A DNA stretch of 60,070 nt, from NCBI RefSeq assembly GCF_004571075.1, contig NZ_SPQP01000024.1:1-60070 (forward strand). The letters run 5' to 3'. Numbering within the stretch: the first letter of the stretch is position 1; each line of letters starts with the position of its first letter. A program made the position numbers and the translations under genes. The notes under the pieces are model-generated. The model was not told the origin of the DNA. It was given only the letters and a program-made list of their open reading frames with translations, and did not search any database. Of this stretch, positions 1 through 11,289 are shown piece after piece. The stretch is from Blastococcus sp. TF02A-35 (GTDB lineage: Bacteria; Actinomycetota; Actinomycetes; Mycobacteriales; Geodermatophilaceae).

Positions 1-25
1 CGGGACCGGAGGACCGGGGTGCGGG

Positions 26-538
26 TCAGTGGTGCGTGGAGTTGTCCTTCGCGCGCTGGATGGAGGCCTCGATCTCGGCCTCGGCCTCCGCGCGACCGAC
101 CCACTCGGCACCCTCGACCGACTTGCCCGGCTCGAGGTCCTTGTAGGTCTCGAAGAAGTGCTGGATCTCCAGACGGTCGAACTCCGACACGTCGTGGATC
201 TCCTTGAGGTGGGCCACCCGCGGGTCCGTCGCCGGAACGCAGAGGACCTTGTCGTCGCCACCGGCCTCGTCGGTCATGCGGAACATGCCGATGGCCCGGC
301 AGGTGACCAGGCACCCCGGGAACGTCGGCTCCTCGAGGATCACCAGGGCGTCGAGCGGGTCGCCGTCCTGGCCGAGGGTGTTCTCGATGTATCCGTAGTC
401 CGCCGGATAGCGGGTGGAGGTGAACAGCATCCGGTCCAAGCGGATGCGTCCGGTCTCATGGTCCAGCTCGTACTTGTTCCGCTGGCCCTTCGGGATTTCT
501 ACCGTCACGTCGAACTGCACGAACGTAGTGTGGCTCAC
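26..538 (-). CDS. ppa: Inorganic pyrophosphatase
   Basis: Soluble family I pyrophosphatase that hydrolyses PPi to two phosphates in the cytoplasm, pulling biosynthetic reactions forward. The family signature D-G-D-P-L-D lies at residues 58-63, and the [18 protein letters not shown] stretch typical of the family is at residues 14-31. At 170 aa it is full length for the bacterial form. The GTG start at 538 gives a short MSHTTF leader; family members usually begin at the [11 protein letters not shown] segment, so a GTG one or two codons before Q8 is a possible alternative. It diverges from the PBP gene that starts 38 bases away. The same head-to-head pair is known in mycobacteria (Rv3628/Rv3627c). 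Confidence 0.97.
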   Translation of the reverse strand: MSHTTFVQFDVTVEIPKGQRNKYELDHETGRIRLDRMLFTSTRYPADYGYIENTLGQDGDPLDALVILEEPTFPGCLVTCRAIGMFRMTDEAGGDDKVLCVPATDPRVAHLKEIHDVSEFDRLEIQHFFETYKDLEPGKSVEGAEWVGRAEAEAEIEASIQRAKDNSTHH

Positions 539-576
539 GGGGGCCGATCAGGTGGGCGCAGGCCCCCCTCTGGGGG

Positions 577-2001
577 GTGGAGAGCATTTCGTCGGGTGGA
601 TCGACGGTCATCACCGCGAACTACGGGCGGTTCCGCCGGCGCATGACGATGGCCGTCATCGCGCTGGTCCTGCTGCTCGTCGGAGGCGGTGTCGGGCTCG
701 GCGTCTTCATGCGCGGCGAGGACTCCCCGGGCACCGACGCGGCCCCCGTCCCCGACGCCCGGCTGCCCGAGCTGGGAGACGTCGAGCCGGTCCTCGCCGC
801 CCTCGGTGCCGAGGCCCCGGTCCCGGACCCCGACGTCCTCACCACCCGCCTCACGCCCCTGGTCACCGGCTCCGCGCTCGGCGCGGGGGCGAGCGCCCAG
901 GTCATCGACGTCGCCACCGGCGAGGTGCTCTTCGACCAGCAGGCCGACGCCCCCGTGACGCCGGCGTCCACCGCCAAGCTGCTCACCGCCGTCGCCGCCC
1001 TCACGACGCTCGACCCGTCGGACACCTTCCCGACGACCGTGGTCAGCGGTACGGCTCCCGGCGAGGTCGTGCTCGTCGGCGGGGGCGACGTGACGCTCTC
1101 GCGGACCACCCCCTCCCGCACCTACCCGGGGGCGCCCACCGTCGAGGACCTGGCCACCCAGGTCGTCGGGGCGCTGCCCGCCGGCACCGCGGTGACCCGG
1201 GTCGTCGTCGACAGCTCGCTCTACACCGGCCCGCTCACCGCGGCCGGCTGGGGGCCGGGCGACGCCCCGTCCAGCTACGCCGCGCCGGTCACCGCCACCG
1301 CCGTCGACGGCGCCCGGGTCAGCCCGGGTGCCACCGCGCGCAGCGGCCAGCCCGGCCTGGACGCCGGCGCCGCGCTCGCCGACGCGCTCGGCGCCCCGGG
1401 CGCCACCGTCGTCCTGGGCCAGGCCCCGGCCGGTGCCAAGACGCTGGGCACCGTGCGGTCGGCGCCGGTCGCCCGGCTCGTGGAGCAGGCCCTCTCGCTG
1501 TCGGACAACCTGCTCGCCGAGGCCCTGGCCCGGCAGGTGGCCATCGCCCGCAACCAGCCCGCCTCGTTCGAGGGCGCGGCGCAGGCGGTCACCGACGCGC
1601 TGGAGGAGGCTGGGGTCGCCGTCGGCGACGTGACGCTGGCCGACGGCAGCGGGCTGTCCCGCGGGAACCAGCTCACCGCCGAGGTCCTGGCCGAGCTGGT
1701 CGCCGGCGCGGCCGACGGCAGCCTGGGCGACGCCGCGGGCCTGCTCGCGGGCCTGCCGGTCGCCGGCTACGACGGCACGCTGGCCGACCGGGGCGACGCC
1801 GACCCCGCGACCGCTCCCGGGACCGTGCGGGCCAAGACCGGCACCCTGCTCGGCGTGCACGCGCTCGCCGGCACCGCCGTGACCGCCGAGGGCCGGCTAC
1901 TGGCCTTCGCGGTGATCGCCGACAAGAGCACCGGCAGCGAGGCCGCGGCCGAGGGCGTGCTCGACGACTTCGCCTCCGAGCTGGCCGCCTGCGGCTGCTG
2001 A
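577..2001 (+). CDS. dacB: D-alanyl-D-alanine carboxypeptidase/endopeptidase (PBP4, peptidase S13)
   Basis: Periplasmic-side penicillin-binding protein that trims or cleaves peptidoglycan stem peptides. One N-terminal membrane anchor lies at about residues 24-44. The three S13 catalytic motifs are visible: SxxK as S131-T-A-K134, SxN as S309-D-N311, and KTG as K420-T-G422. The 474 aa length fits [15 protein letters not shown] family members. The start is a GTG at 577 in the narrow gap to the divergent ppa gene; the N-terminus before the anchor is unconserved, so a slightly later start is possible. It is followed after 39 bases by the DUF2342 gene. Confidence 0.93.
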   Translation: MESISSGGSTVITANYGRFRRRMTMAVIALVLLLVGGGVGLGVFMRGEDSPGTDAAPVPDARLPELGDVEPVLAALGAEAPVPDPDVLTTRLTPLVTGSALGAGASAQVIDVATGEVLFDQQADAPVTPASTAKLLTAVAALTTLDPSDTFPTTVVSGTAPGEVVLVGGGDVTLSRTTPSRTYPGAPTVEDLATQVVGALPAGTAVTRVVVDSSLYTGPLTAAGWGPGDAPSSYAAPVTATAVDGARVSPGATARSGQPGLDAGAALADALGAPGATVVLGQAPAGAKTLGTVRSAPVARLVEQALSLSDNLLAEALARQVAIARNQPASFEGAAQAVTDALEEAGVAVGDVTLADGSGLSRGNQLTAEVLAELVAGAADGSLGDAAGLLAGLPVAGYDGTLADRGDADPATAPGTVRAKTGTLLGVHALAGTAVTAEGRLLAFAVIADKSTGSEAAAEGVLDDFASELAACGC

Positions 2002-2028
2002 CCGGCGGGGGAGGCGCTCCGGCGCGGG

Positions 2029-2034
2029 TACGGT
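2029..2034 (+). promoter_or_regulatory. Candidate -10 element, leaderless start of DUF2342 gene
   Basis: TACGGT fits the [15 protein letters not shown] TANNNT -10 consensus and ends 6 bases before the ATG at 2041, so transcription would start at or next to the first codon. No clear -35 is visible. Confidence 0.5.
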
Positions 2035-2040
2035 GAGGCG

Positions 2041-3129
2041 ATGAGCAGCCCCACCTCGATGGTCGACTGGGCCCTGGCCGGACGCACCGCCCGGCGGCTG
2101 GTCAGCTCGGGCCCGCAGACCACCCGGGACGAGGCCGCCGCCGTCGTCCGCGAGCTGCACGAGGCCGCCGCGACCGCGGTCGCCCACGTGGAGGCCCTCA
2201 CCGGGCTGCGCCCGGTCCCCGGCGGGGCCGTCCCCGAGGTCGTCGTCGTCGACCGCCCCGGCTGGGCCGACGCCAACGCCCGCGGCATGGCGGCGCTGCT
2301 GGACCCGCTGGTCGAGAAGCTGGCCGAGCAGCAGGAGAGCCGCCCGGGCGCGCTGGCCACCGCCATCGGCTCGCGGGCCACCGGCCTGCAGGCGGGCGGG
2401 CTGCTGGCGTTCCTCTCCAGCCGCGTGCTCGGCCAGTACGAGATCTTCGGCACCGGCGGCCGGCTGATGCTGGTCGCGCCGAACATCGTGGCCACCGAGC
2501 GCAAGCTGGGCCTGGACCCGTCGGACTTCCGGCTGTGGGTCTGCCTGCACGAGGTCACCCACCAGCTGCAGTTCACCGCCGTCCCCTGGCTGCACGGCTA
2601 CGTGGAGTCCCAGATCGCCGAGTTCGTCGCCGCCACCGACCTGGCGCCCGAGGCGCTGCGCGCCCGCCTGCAGGAGGTGCTGCGCAGCGTCGGGGACGCC
2701 GTGCGCGGCACCGAGCCCGGTGGCGGGCCCGAAGGGCTGATGGCCCTGGTGAACGACCCGCGCCAGCGCGAGGTGCTCGACCGGGTCACCGCGGTGATGA
2801 GCCTGGTCGAGGGGCACGCCGAGTACGTGATGGACGGCGTCGGGCCGGACGTCGTGCCGTCGGTGCGCACCCTGCGCAAGCGGTTCGCCCAGCGCCGCAA
2901 GGGCCGCGGCCCGCTGGACCGGGTGCTGCGCCGGCTACTCGGCCTCGAGCAGAAGATGAAGCAGTACGCCGAGGGGCGGGTCTTCGTCGGCGGGGTCGTG
3001 GAGCTCGCCGGCATGGACGGCTTCAACCGCGTCTGGGACGGCCCGCAGAACCTGCCGCGGATCGACGAGCTCACCGCTCCGGAGCGCTGGGTCGAGCGGG
3101 TGCTGGGCCGCCCGGCCATCCCCGCCTGA
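2041..3129 (+). CDS. Zinc-dependent metalloprotease, DUF2342 family
   Basis: Member of the [15 protein letters not shown] DUF2342 family (annotated as putative hydrolase or F420-associated metalloprotease). The zinc-binding HEXXH motif is H170-E-V-T-H174, inside a segment resembling gluzincins. No signal peptide is visible, so it is probably cytoplasmic. The physiological substrate is unknown. Its position between dacB and tilS is conserved in mycobacteria. No Shine-Dalgarno precedes the ATG; a TACGGT hexamer ends 6 bases before it, which suggests leaderless transcription from its own promoter. Confidence 0.88.
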   Translation: MSSPTSMVDWALAGRTARRLVSSGPQTTRDEAAAVVRELHEAAATAVAHVEALTGLRPVPGGAVPEVVVVDRPGWADANARGMAALLDPLVEKLAEQQESRPGALATAIGSRATGLQAGGLLAFLSSRVLGQYEIFGTGGRLMLVAPNIVATERKLGLDPSDFRLWVCLHEVTHQLQFTAVPWLHGYVESQIAEFVAATDLAPEALRARLQEVLRSVGDAVRGTEPGGGPEGLMALVNDPRQREVLDRVTAVMSLVEGHAEYVMDGVGPDVVPSVRTLRKRFAQRRKGRGPLDRVLRRLLGLEQKMKQYAEGRVFVGGVVELAGMDGFNRVWDGPQNLPRIDELTAPERWVERVLGRPAIPA

Positions 3130-3136
3130 CCGCCGC

Positions 3137-4153
3137 GTGAGCGGGCCACCCCGGGCGGTCGCGGTCCTGCGGCACGCGGTCCGGGCCGGGCTGCGCGCCT
3201 CCGACCGGCCGGTCCTCGCCGCCTGCAGCGGGGGAGCGGACTCCGTGGCGCTCGCCGCGGCCCTCGCCTTCGAGGCGCGCGACGCCGGCGTGCGGGTGGG
3301 CGGCGTGACCGTCGACCACGGGCTGCAGCCCGGGTCGGACCGCAGGGCGCAGGAGACCGCGGGCCTCCTCGCCGGGCTCGGCCTGGACCCCGTGCTGGTG
3401 CTCACCGTGCAGGTGGGGGAGGCCGGCGGCCCGGAGGGCGCCGCCCGCGAGGCCCGGTACGCGGCGCTGGCCACCGCGGCGGCCGGCCACGACGCCCGCG
3501 TCGCGCTCGGCCACACCCTCGACGACCAGGCCGAGACGGTGCTGCTGGGCCTGGGCCGCGGCTCGGGCCCGCGCTCGGTCGCCGGGATGGTGCCGGACCG
3601 GCCGCCGTTCTGGCGGCCACTGCTCGGCGTCCGGCGGGCCACCACCCGGCAGGCCTGCGCCGCCCAGGGCCTCCCGGTGTGGGACGACCCCTGGAACGAC
3701 GACCCCGCCTACACCCGCGTCCGGCTGCGCACCGAGGTGCTGCCCCTGCTGGAGGAGGTGCTCGGTGGTGGCGTCGCGCCGGCCCTGGCCCGGACGGCGG
3801 ACCTGCTGCGCGAGGACCTCGACGCCCTGGACGGGCTGGCCGCCGCGGAGCTCGCCCGGCTGGCGGCCGAGGCGGGCGACGGCAGCCTGCCCGCGCGGCC
3901 GCTGGAGCCGCTGCCGGCCGCGCTGCGCCGCCGTGTGCTGCGGGGCTGGCTGCGCGCCGCCGGGGTGCCCGACCTCCAGGCGGTGCACCTGCGGGCGGTG
4001 GAGGCGCTGGTCACGGGGTGGCGGGGGCAGGGCCGCATCGACCTACCCGGCGGCGCAGGCGTCGTCCGGGCGTCTGGCACTCTGGTGGTGCTGCCGCCGG
4101 ACCTCCGGCGCGCTGTTCCCGGACCCGCACCCCTCGAGGAGCCCCTTCCGTGA
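3137..4153 (+). CDS. tilS: tRNA(Ile)-lysidine synthase
   Basis: ATP-dependent enzyme that converts C34 of the CAU-anticodon tRNA-Ile to lysidine, switching its decoding from AUG to AUA. The N-type PP-loop motif SGGADS is at residues 31-36 and the TVDHG and [11 protein letters not shown] segments expected of TilS follow. The 338 aa length is typical of actinobacteria. It starts at GTG 3137, 7 bases after the DUF2342 gene. Its TGA overlaps the GTG of hpt, which implies translational coupling. Confidence 0.95.
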   Translation: MSGPPRAVAVLRHAVRAGLRASDRPVLAACSGGADSVALAAALAFEARDAGVRVGGVTVDHGLQPGSDRRAQETAGLLAGLGLDPVLVLTVQVGEAGGPEGAAREARYAALATAAAGHDARVALGHTLDDQAETVLLGLGRGSGPRSVAGMVPDRPPFWRPLLGVRRATTRQACAAQGLPVWDDPWNDDPAYTRVRLRTEVLPLLEEVLGGGVAPALARTADLLREDLDALDGLAAAELARLAAEAGDGSLPARPLEPLPAALRRRVLRGWLRAAGVPDLQAVHLRAVEALVTGWRGQGRIDLPGGAGVVRASGTLVVLPPDLRRAVPGPAPLEEPLP

Positions 4154-4740
4154 CGACGGAGCCCGCCAGCACCCCCGGGGCCCTCGGTCCCGACCACGGC
4201 TACGGCCCGGACATCGACCACGTGCTGCTCAGCGAGGAGCAGATCCAGGCCAAGATCGGCGAGCTCGCGGCCCGCATCGCGGCCGACTACGCGGGCAAGG
4301 AGGTCCTCCTCGTCGGTGTGCTCAAGGGCGCCGTGCTGTTCATGAGCGACTTCGCCCGTGCGCTCCAGCTGCCGACGCAGATGGAGTTCATGGCGGTCTC
4401 CTCCTACGGCTCCTCCACCAGCTCCTCCGGCGTCGTGCGGATCCTCAAGGACCTCGACCGCGACATCACCGACAAGCACGTGCTGGTGCTCGAGGACATC
4501 ATCGACTCCGGGCTGACGCTGTCCTGGCTGCTGAAGAACCTCGGCGGCCGGGCGCCGGCCTCGCTCGAGGTGTGCGCGCTGCTGCGCAAGCCCGACGCGG
4601 TGAAGGTCGAGGTGCCGGTGAAGTACGTCGGCTTCGACATCCCCAACGAGTTCGTCGTCGGCTACGGCCTGGACTACGCCGAGCGCTACCGGGACCTGCC
4701 CTACATCGGGACGCTCAAGCCCGAGGTCTACTCCAGCTGA
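4150..4740 (+). CDS. hpt: Hypoxanthine phosphoribosyltransferase
   Basis: Purine salvage enzyme that joins hypoxanthine (often guanine too) to PRPP, giving IMP or GMP. The PRPP-binding loop [11 protein letters not shown] is at about residues 111-121, with the adjacent acidic pair at E115-D116. It is 196 aa, slightly longer than usual because of an N-terminal Thr/Pro/Gly-rich tail. The start is GTG 4150, whose last two bases form part of the tilS stop (GTGA overlap). The tilS-hpt-ftsH order is common in Gram-positive bacteria. Confidence 0.96.
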   Translation: MTTEPASTPGALGPDHGYGPDIDHVLLSEEQIQAKIGELAARIAADYAGKEVLLVGVLKGAVLFMSDFARALQLPTQMEFMAVSSYGSSTSSSGVVRILKDLDRDITDKHVLVLEDIIDSGLTLSWLLKNLGGRAPASLEVCALLRKPDAVKVEVPVKYVGFDIPNEFVVGYGLDYAERYRDLPYIGTLKPEVYSS

Positions 4741-4817
4741 GCGCCGGGGCGTCCTCCGCCTGAGGGATGCGGGGGGCTTCCCGGCTCGCACCCAGGGGAT
4801 CCACAGGGTCCCCGGTG

Positions 4818-4823
4818 TACCGT
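4818..4823 (+). promoter_or_regulatory. Candidate -10 element upstream of ftsH
   Basis: TACCGT lies in the 200-base gap between hpt and ftsH and fits the TANNNT consensus. It would give a leader of about 115 bases. The gap holds no other gene. No strong Shine-Dalgarno precedes the ftsH ATG. Confidence 0.3.
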
Positions 4824-4940
4824 CGATCGTGACGACGCTGCACCGAGCGCCGGGGTCCCCACCCGGGCCGCCGGCTGCGTCCTGGGGACGATCGGGAGGG
4901 TCGACGGGCAGGCCGGCACGCCGGCGCCCGGCATCGGTGT

Positions 4941-6916
<1,976 letters not shown>

Positions 6917-6920
<4 letters not shown>

Positions 6921-7534
6921 GCGAGATGCCGGCGGAGCCGGAGGACCTGCTCCTGACGCCGGCTGCCGGCGTGGACCAGGAGCGGGCCGCCGCGGCGGTC
7001 CGCGAGCTGCTCATCGCGGTGGGGGAGGACCCCGACCGGCCCGGGCTGCAGGACACCCCGGCCCGGGTCGCCCGCGCCTACGCGGAGACCTTCGCCGGCC
7101 TGTGGCAGGACCCGTTCGACATCCTCGCGACGACGTTCGACGAGGACCACGACGAGCTGGTGCTGGTCAAGGACATCCCGATGTACTCGACCTGCGAGCA
7201 CCACCTCGTGCCGTTCCACGGCGTGGCGCACGTGGCCTACATCCCGGGCAGCGACGGGCGGGTCACCGGGCTGTCGAAGCTGGCCCGGCTCGTCGAGGTC
7301 TATGCCCGCCGGCCCCAGGTGCAGGAGCGCATGACCCGGCAGATCGCCGACGCGCTCAACGACGCGCTCAAGCCGCGCGGCGTGCTCGTCGTCATCCAGG
7401 CCGAGCACCTGTGCATGGCCATGCGGGGCATCCGCAAGCCCGGCTCCTCCACGGTCACCTCGGCCGTGCGGGGGATCTTCCGGGAGAACGCGGCGACACG
7501 CAGCGAGGCCATGAGCCTGGTGCTGGGCAGGTGA
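6917..7534 (+). CDS. folE: GTP cyclohydrolase I
   Basis: First step of tetrahydrofolate synthesis: GTP to 7,8-dihydroneopterin triphosphate. The zinc site is seen as C93 and H96 in [10 protein letters not shown] plus C166 in HLCMAM. The 205 aa length is standard. The start codon overlaps the ftsH stop (ATGA), and its own stop overlaps the folP GTG, so translation is coupled on both sides. Confidence 0.98.
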
Positions 7535-8388
7535 CCGCCGTGCCGCGCCCCGACCGGTGCGTGGTCATGGGCGTCCTGAACGTCACCCCCGACTCGTTCT
7601 CCGACGGCGGCTGCTTCGCCGAGCCGGGGACCGCCATCGCGCACGGGCTGGCCATGCACGCCGCCGGTGCCGACTACGTCGACGTCGGCGGGGAGTCCAC
7701 CCGCCCCGGCGCCGACCGCGTGGACGCCGAGGAGGAGTGCGGCCGCGTCGTCCCGGTGGTCCGGGAGCTCGCCGCTGCCGGGGTGCGCGTCAGCGTCGAC
7801 ACCACCCGCGCGGAGGTCGCCGAGGCCGCGCTGGCCGCCGGGGCGCAGCTGGTCAACGACGTCAGCGGCGGGCTGGCCGACAAGAACATGGCCGAGTTCG
7901 TCGCCGAGGCCGGCGTCCCCTGGGTGCTCATGCACTGGCGCGGGCACAGCCGCGAGATGTACGCCGCGGCGCAGTACGGCGACGTCGTCACCGAGGTGTG
8001 CGCGGAGCTGATGGCCCGCGTGGAGGACGTCGTCGCCGCCGGCGTGCGGCCCGAGCAGCTCGTGCTGGACCCCGGCCTAGGCTTCGCCAAGCGCGCCGAG
8101 CACAACTGGGCGCTGCTGGCCGGGCTGGACCGGCTGATCGGGCTGGGGCTGCCGGTGCTCGTCGGCGCCTCCCGCAAGACCTTCCTCGGCCGGCTGCTGC
8201 CGGGCCCCGACGGCGCACCCCGCCCGGCCGAGCAGCGCGACGCCGCCACGCTGGCCACCACGGTGCTCGCCGCGGAGGCCGGTGCGTGGGGCGTGCGCGT
8301 CCACGACGCCGCCGCCTCGGTGGACGCCGTCCGCACCGTGGCCGCCGTCCGCGCGGCGAGAGGAGCCGGCCGTGGCCAGCACCCCTGA
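7531..8388 (+). CDS. folP: Dihydropteroate synthase
   Basis: Condenses 6-hydroxymethyl-7,8-dihydropterin diphosphate with p-aminobenzoate to give dihydropteroate; this is the sulfonamide target. The pterin-binding signature [14 protein letters not shown] is at about residues 14-27 and the second signature [11 protein letters not shown] follows. The start is GTG 7531, overlapping the folE stop, giving 285 aa. Its 3' end overlaps the folB start by 17 bases. Confidence 0.97.
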   Translation: MTAVPRPDRCVVMGVLNVTPDSFSDGGCFAEPGTAIAHGLAMHAAGADYVDVGGESTRPGADRVDAEEECGRVVPVVRELAAAGVRVSVDTTRAEVAEAALAAGAQLVNDVSGGLADKNMAEFVAEAGVPWVLMHWRGHSREMYAAAQYGDVVTEVCAELMARVEDVVAAGVRPEQLVLDPGLGFAKRAEHNWALLAGLDRLIGLGLPVLVGASRKTFLGRLLPGPDGAPRPAEQRDAATLATTVLAAEAGAWGVRVHDAAASVDAVRTVAAVRAARGAGRGQHP

Positions 8389-8743
8389 CCGGATCACCGT
8401 CCGCGGCATCCGGGCGCACGCCCACCACGGCGTCTACGCCTTCGAGCGCGAGCGCGGCCAGCTGTTCCTCGTCGACGCCGTGCTCGAGCTGGACACCTCC
8501 GCGGCCGCCGCCGGCGACGACCTCGCACGGACCGTCAACTACGCCGAGCTGGCCCAGAAGCTGCAGCACGTGCTGGCGGGGGAGCCGGTGAACCTGCTGG
8601 AGACTCTCGCCCAGCGGCTGGCCGACGTCTGCCTCGCCGACCCGCTGGTGGACGCCGTGGAGATCACGGTGCACAAGCCGGAGGCCGAGCTCGGCGTCCC
8701 CTTCGACGACGTCGCCGTCAGCATCCGCAGGCAGCGCCGGTGA
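8372..8743 (+). CDS. folB: Dihydroneopterin aldolase
   Basis: Cleaves 7,8-dihydroneopterin to 6-hydroxymethyl-7,8-dihydropterin and glycolaldehyde. It has the RGIRAHAHHGVYAFERERGQ N-terminal signature and is 123 aa, the usual size. The start is GTG 8372, preceded by GAGAGGAG at 8358-8365, inside the end of folP. The stop overlaps the folK GTG. Confidence 0.96.
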   Translation: MASTPDRITVRGIRAHAHHGVYAFERERGQLFLVDAVLELDTSAAAAGDDLARTVNYAELAQKLQHVLAGEPVNLLETLAQRLADVCLADPLVDAVEITVHKPEAELGVPFDDVAVSIRRQRR

Positions 8744-9246
8744 CCCGGGCGGTCCTGTCGCTGGGCGCCAACCTCGGGGACCGCGCCGCGACGCTGCGGG
8801 CGGTGCTCACCGCGCTCAAGGACGACGGCGTGCTGGTCGCCCGGTCCACCCTCTACGAGACGCCGCCGTGGGGGCCGGTCGAGCAGCCGCCGTACCTGAA
8901 CGCCATCGCCGTCGTGCGCGGGGACCGCGACGCGCGCGGGTGGCTGGAGCGCGCCCGCGAGCTGGAGCAGGCGGCCGGCCGCACCCGCGAGGTCCGCTGG
9001 GGGGCGCGCACCCTCGACGTGGACGTCGTCGCCGTGACCGGGGACGACGGCCAGCCGGTGGTCTCCGACGACCCGGAGCTGACGCTGCCGCACCCGCGGG
9101 CCCACGAGCGCGCGTTCGTGCTCGTCCCGTGGGACGTCGTCGAGCCGACCGCCGTCCTCCCCGGGCACGGCCGGGTCGCCGAGCTGGTGGCCGCGCTCGA
9201 CCCCGCCGAGGTCGCGGCGGTGCAGCGCTGGGACCACCTCCACTGA
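8740..9246 (+). CDS. folK: 2-Amino-4-hydroxy-6-hydroxymethyldihydropteridine diphosphokinase
   Basis: Transfers pyrophosphate from ATP to 6-hydroxymethyl-7,8-dihydropterin, making the FolP substrate. It has the SLGANLGDR start and the HPPK signature region RWGARTLDVDVV. It is 168 aa. The GTGA overlap with folB completes the coupled set folE-folP-folB-folK. Confidence 0.97.
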   Translation: MTRAVLSLGANLGDRAATLRAVLTALKDDGVLVARSTLYETPPWGPVEQPPYLNAIAVVRGDRDARGWLERARELEQAAGRTREVRWGARTLDVDVVAVTGDDGQPVVSDDPELTLPHPRAHERAFVLVPWDVVEPTAVLPGHGRVAELVAALDPAEVAAVQRWDHLH

Positions 9247-9253
9247 GCCGGCC

Positions 9254-9778
9254 GTGACCCCGATCCGTCGTCGCGACCTGCTGGTGCTGGCCGCCGGCCT
9301 CGCCGTCGCCTCCTGGCTGATGGTGCGGGCGCTGTACGGCGAGCTGCCCGCCCTGCGCTGGTGGCAGCCGGTGCCGCTGGCGGTCCTCGCCCTGGCCGAG
9401 GCCCTGGGTGCCCGCACCCTGCGGTCCCGGCTGGCCGCCCAGCGGGAGGCCCGTGCCGGGCGCGGTCCCACGGCGGCCGACGGCCGCGCCGCCCTCCTGC
9501 GGCCCGTCGAGCCGATGGTGGTGGCCCGGCTGGCCGTGCTGGCCCAGGCGAGCGCCTACGCCGGCGCCGTGGTCGCCGGGATCTGGGGCGGCGTGCTGCT
9601 GCACGCCGCGCCGGCGGTCGGCCGTCTCGCGGCGGCGGGCGGCGACACGGTCGTCGGCGTGGTCGGCGTGGCGTGCTCCGCGGCGCTGGTCGTCGCGGCC
9701 CTGTGGCTCGAGGGCGCCTGCCGAGTGCCGCCGACCGACAGCGGTCCCGCCGGTGCGGAGCCGTCCGCCCCGAGGTGA
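9254..9778 (+). CDS. DUF3180 family membrane protein
   Basis: Small membrane protein of 174 aa with about four hydrophobic segments (roughly residues 8-26, 36-52, 85-113 and 125-150). DUF3180 proteins sit directly after folK across actinobacteria, as here (7-base gap), but have no known function. GTG start. The C-terminal tail is Pro/Ser-rich and probably cytosolic. Confidence 0.85.
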   Translation: MTPIRRRDLLVLAAGLAVASWLMVRALYGELPALRWWQPVPLAVLALAEALGARTLRSRLAAQREARAGRGPTAADGRAALLRPVEPMVVARLAVLAQASAYAGAVVAGIWGGVLLHAAPAVGRLAAAGGDTVVGVVGVACSAALVVAALWLEGACRVPPTDSGPAGAEPSAPR

Positions 9779-9826
9779 GCAAGATCGGTCGGGCCGCGGG
9801 CGACCGCGGGGACCCAGACTGACCCC

Positions 9827-10753
9827 ATGACCGGACGGGACCGTCTGCGCGAGCTCCTCGACGCGGTGCTCGACGAGGACAACCGCACCCTCACCGACAT
9901 GGCCGACGACGCCTACGCCTCGCCGTTCCACTTCTCGCGGGTGCTCACCCGGGACGCGGGGGAGTCGCCCGTCGCGATGCGCCGGCGGGTGATGCTCGAG
10001 CGCGCCGCCTGGCAGCTGCGGCAGGGGAGCAGCGTCACCGACGTCGCCTGGGCCGCGGGCTACGAGTCCGTCGAGGGGTTCAGCCGCGCCTTCAGCCGTG
10101 CCTACGGCCGGGCGCCCAGCACCGTGGACGCCACGTCCGGGCACTGGCTGCCGGCGCCGAACGGCATCCACTTCCACCCGCCCACCTCGCTGTGGGTGCA
10201 CAGCACCGAACGGGTCATGGACCCGCTGACCGAGCAGCTGGTCGCGCACGACCTCGACGACGCCCGCCACCTCGTCGAGGTGGCGAAGGGGCTGACCGCC
10301 GAGGAGCTCCGGGCCGTGCGCCTGCCCGGGCTCGTGGTCCTGCCGTGGGACGGCCCCGAGGAGTCGGTCCAGGCGGTGCTGGAGCACCTGGTCTTCACCT
10401 TGGAGGTCTGGCTGGCCTCGATCGAGGGCCGCGACACCCCCGGGCACGACGACGACCCGGACGCCGCCCGGCTGCTGGAGCGGCACGACGCCGTGGCACC
10501 GCGCTGGCTGGCGACGGTCCGCGACATCGACCGCCGGGGTGGCTGGGACGACCGGCTGGTCGACGCGCTGTGCGAGCCGCCGGAGAGCTTCGTGCTCAGC
10601 AGCGTCGTCGCGCACGTGCTGACCTTCTCCGCCCACCGCCGTCAGCTGGTCCGGCACCTGCTCCGCACCGCCGGGCAGGACGTCGGCACCGGCGACCCCA
10701 TCGAATGGCTCCGCGCGCGCCGCGGCGAGACCCCGGGAGGAACCCCGTGCTGA
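9827..10753 (+). CDS. AraC-family regulator fused to a DinB-like domain
   Basis: The N-terminal ~110 residues form a double helix-turn-helix AraC domain: one HTH near DMADDAYASPFHFSRVL and the second near VTDVAWAAGYESVEGFSRAF. The remaining ~190 residues resemble DinB/DUF664-like four-helix proteins, with His residues near positions 140, 180 and 270 that could bind metal. Having the HTH first is the reverse of most AraC proteins. The ATG has no Shine-Dalgarno; CAGACT ends 6 bases before it, a weak -10 for a leaderless start. It overlaps the reductase gene that follows, so the pair is probably co-expressed. Confidence 0.82.
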   Translation: MTGRDRLRELLDAVLDEDNRTLTDMADDAYASPFHFSRVLTRDAGESPVAMRRRVMLERAAWQLRQGSSVTDVAWAAGYESVEGFSRAFSRAYGRAPSTVDATSGHWLPAPNGIHFHPPTSLWVHSTERVMDPLTEQLVAHDLDDARHLVEVAKGLTAEELRAVRLPGLVVLPWDGPEESVQAVLEHLVFTLEVWLASIEGRDTPGHDDDPDAARLLERHDAVAPRWLATVRDIDRRGGWDDRLVDALCEPPESFVLSSVVAHVLTFSAHRRQLVRHLLRTAGQDVGTGDPIEWLRARRGETPGGTPC

Positions 10754-11289
10754 CCTACCACACCGCCACCACCCTCGACGGCTTCATCGCCGACCCGGAC
10801 GACTCCCTCGACTGGCTGCTGCGCCAGCAGCACGACGCGAGCGGCCCCTTCGGGTTCGACGAGTTCATGGCCGGCATCGGGGCCGTCGTCATGGGCTCGA
10901 CCACCTACGAGTGGGTGCTGGCCCACGAGGGGGACGCCTGGCCCTACGCGATGCCGACGTGGGTCATGACCTCCCGCGACCTCGCGCCGGTCGAGGGCGC
11001 GGACATCCGGTTCGCCTCCGGGGACGTGCGCGCGGTGCACGAGGAGATGACCGCGGCCGCCGGGGGCAAGGACCTCTGGCTGGTCGGTGGGGGAGACCTC
11101 GCCGGGCAGTTCGCCGAGGCCGGGCTGCTCGACGAGGTCGTCGTCTCGGTGGCCCCGGTGACGCTGGGGGCCGGGCGGCCGCTGCTGCCGCGGCGGCTGG
11201 ACCTCGAGCTGGTCGGGTCGGCGGTGAACGGTGCCTTCGTCTGCGCCCGGTACCGGGTGGCCGGCCCCCTGCTGGAGGACCGCGCCTAG
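10747..11289 (+). CDS. Dihydrofolate-reductase/RibD C-terminal family protein
   Basis: A 180 aa NAD(P)H-binding reductase-like protein of the RibD C-terminal/DHFR superfamily. The family pattern is visible: TTLDGFIA near the start, VVMGSTTYEW in the middle, and the LVGGGDLAGQFAEAGLLDE segment typical of the YyaP/YwjB group. The true substrate is unknown; it is unlikely to be the main DHFR. The start is GTG 10747 with GGGAGG 6 bases upstream, overlapping the AraC gene by 7 bases. Its TAG shares the palindrome CTAG with the stop of the convergent ATPase gene. Confidence 0.85.
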   Translation: MLTYHTATTLDGFIADPDDSLDWLLRQQHDASGPFGFDEFMAGIGAVVMGSTTYEWVLAHEGDAWPYAMPTWVMTSRDLAPVEGADIRFASGDVRAVHEEMTAAAGGKDLWLVGGGDLAGQFAEAGLLDEVVVSVAPVTLGAGRPLLPRRLDLELVGSAVNGAFVCARYRVAGPLLEDRA

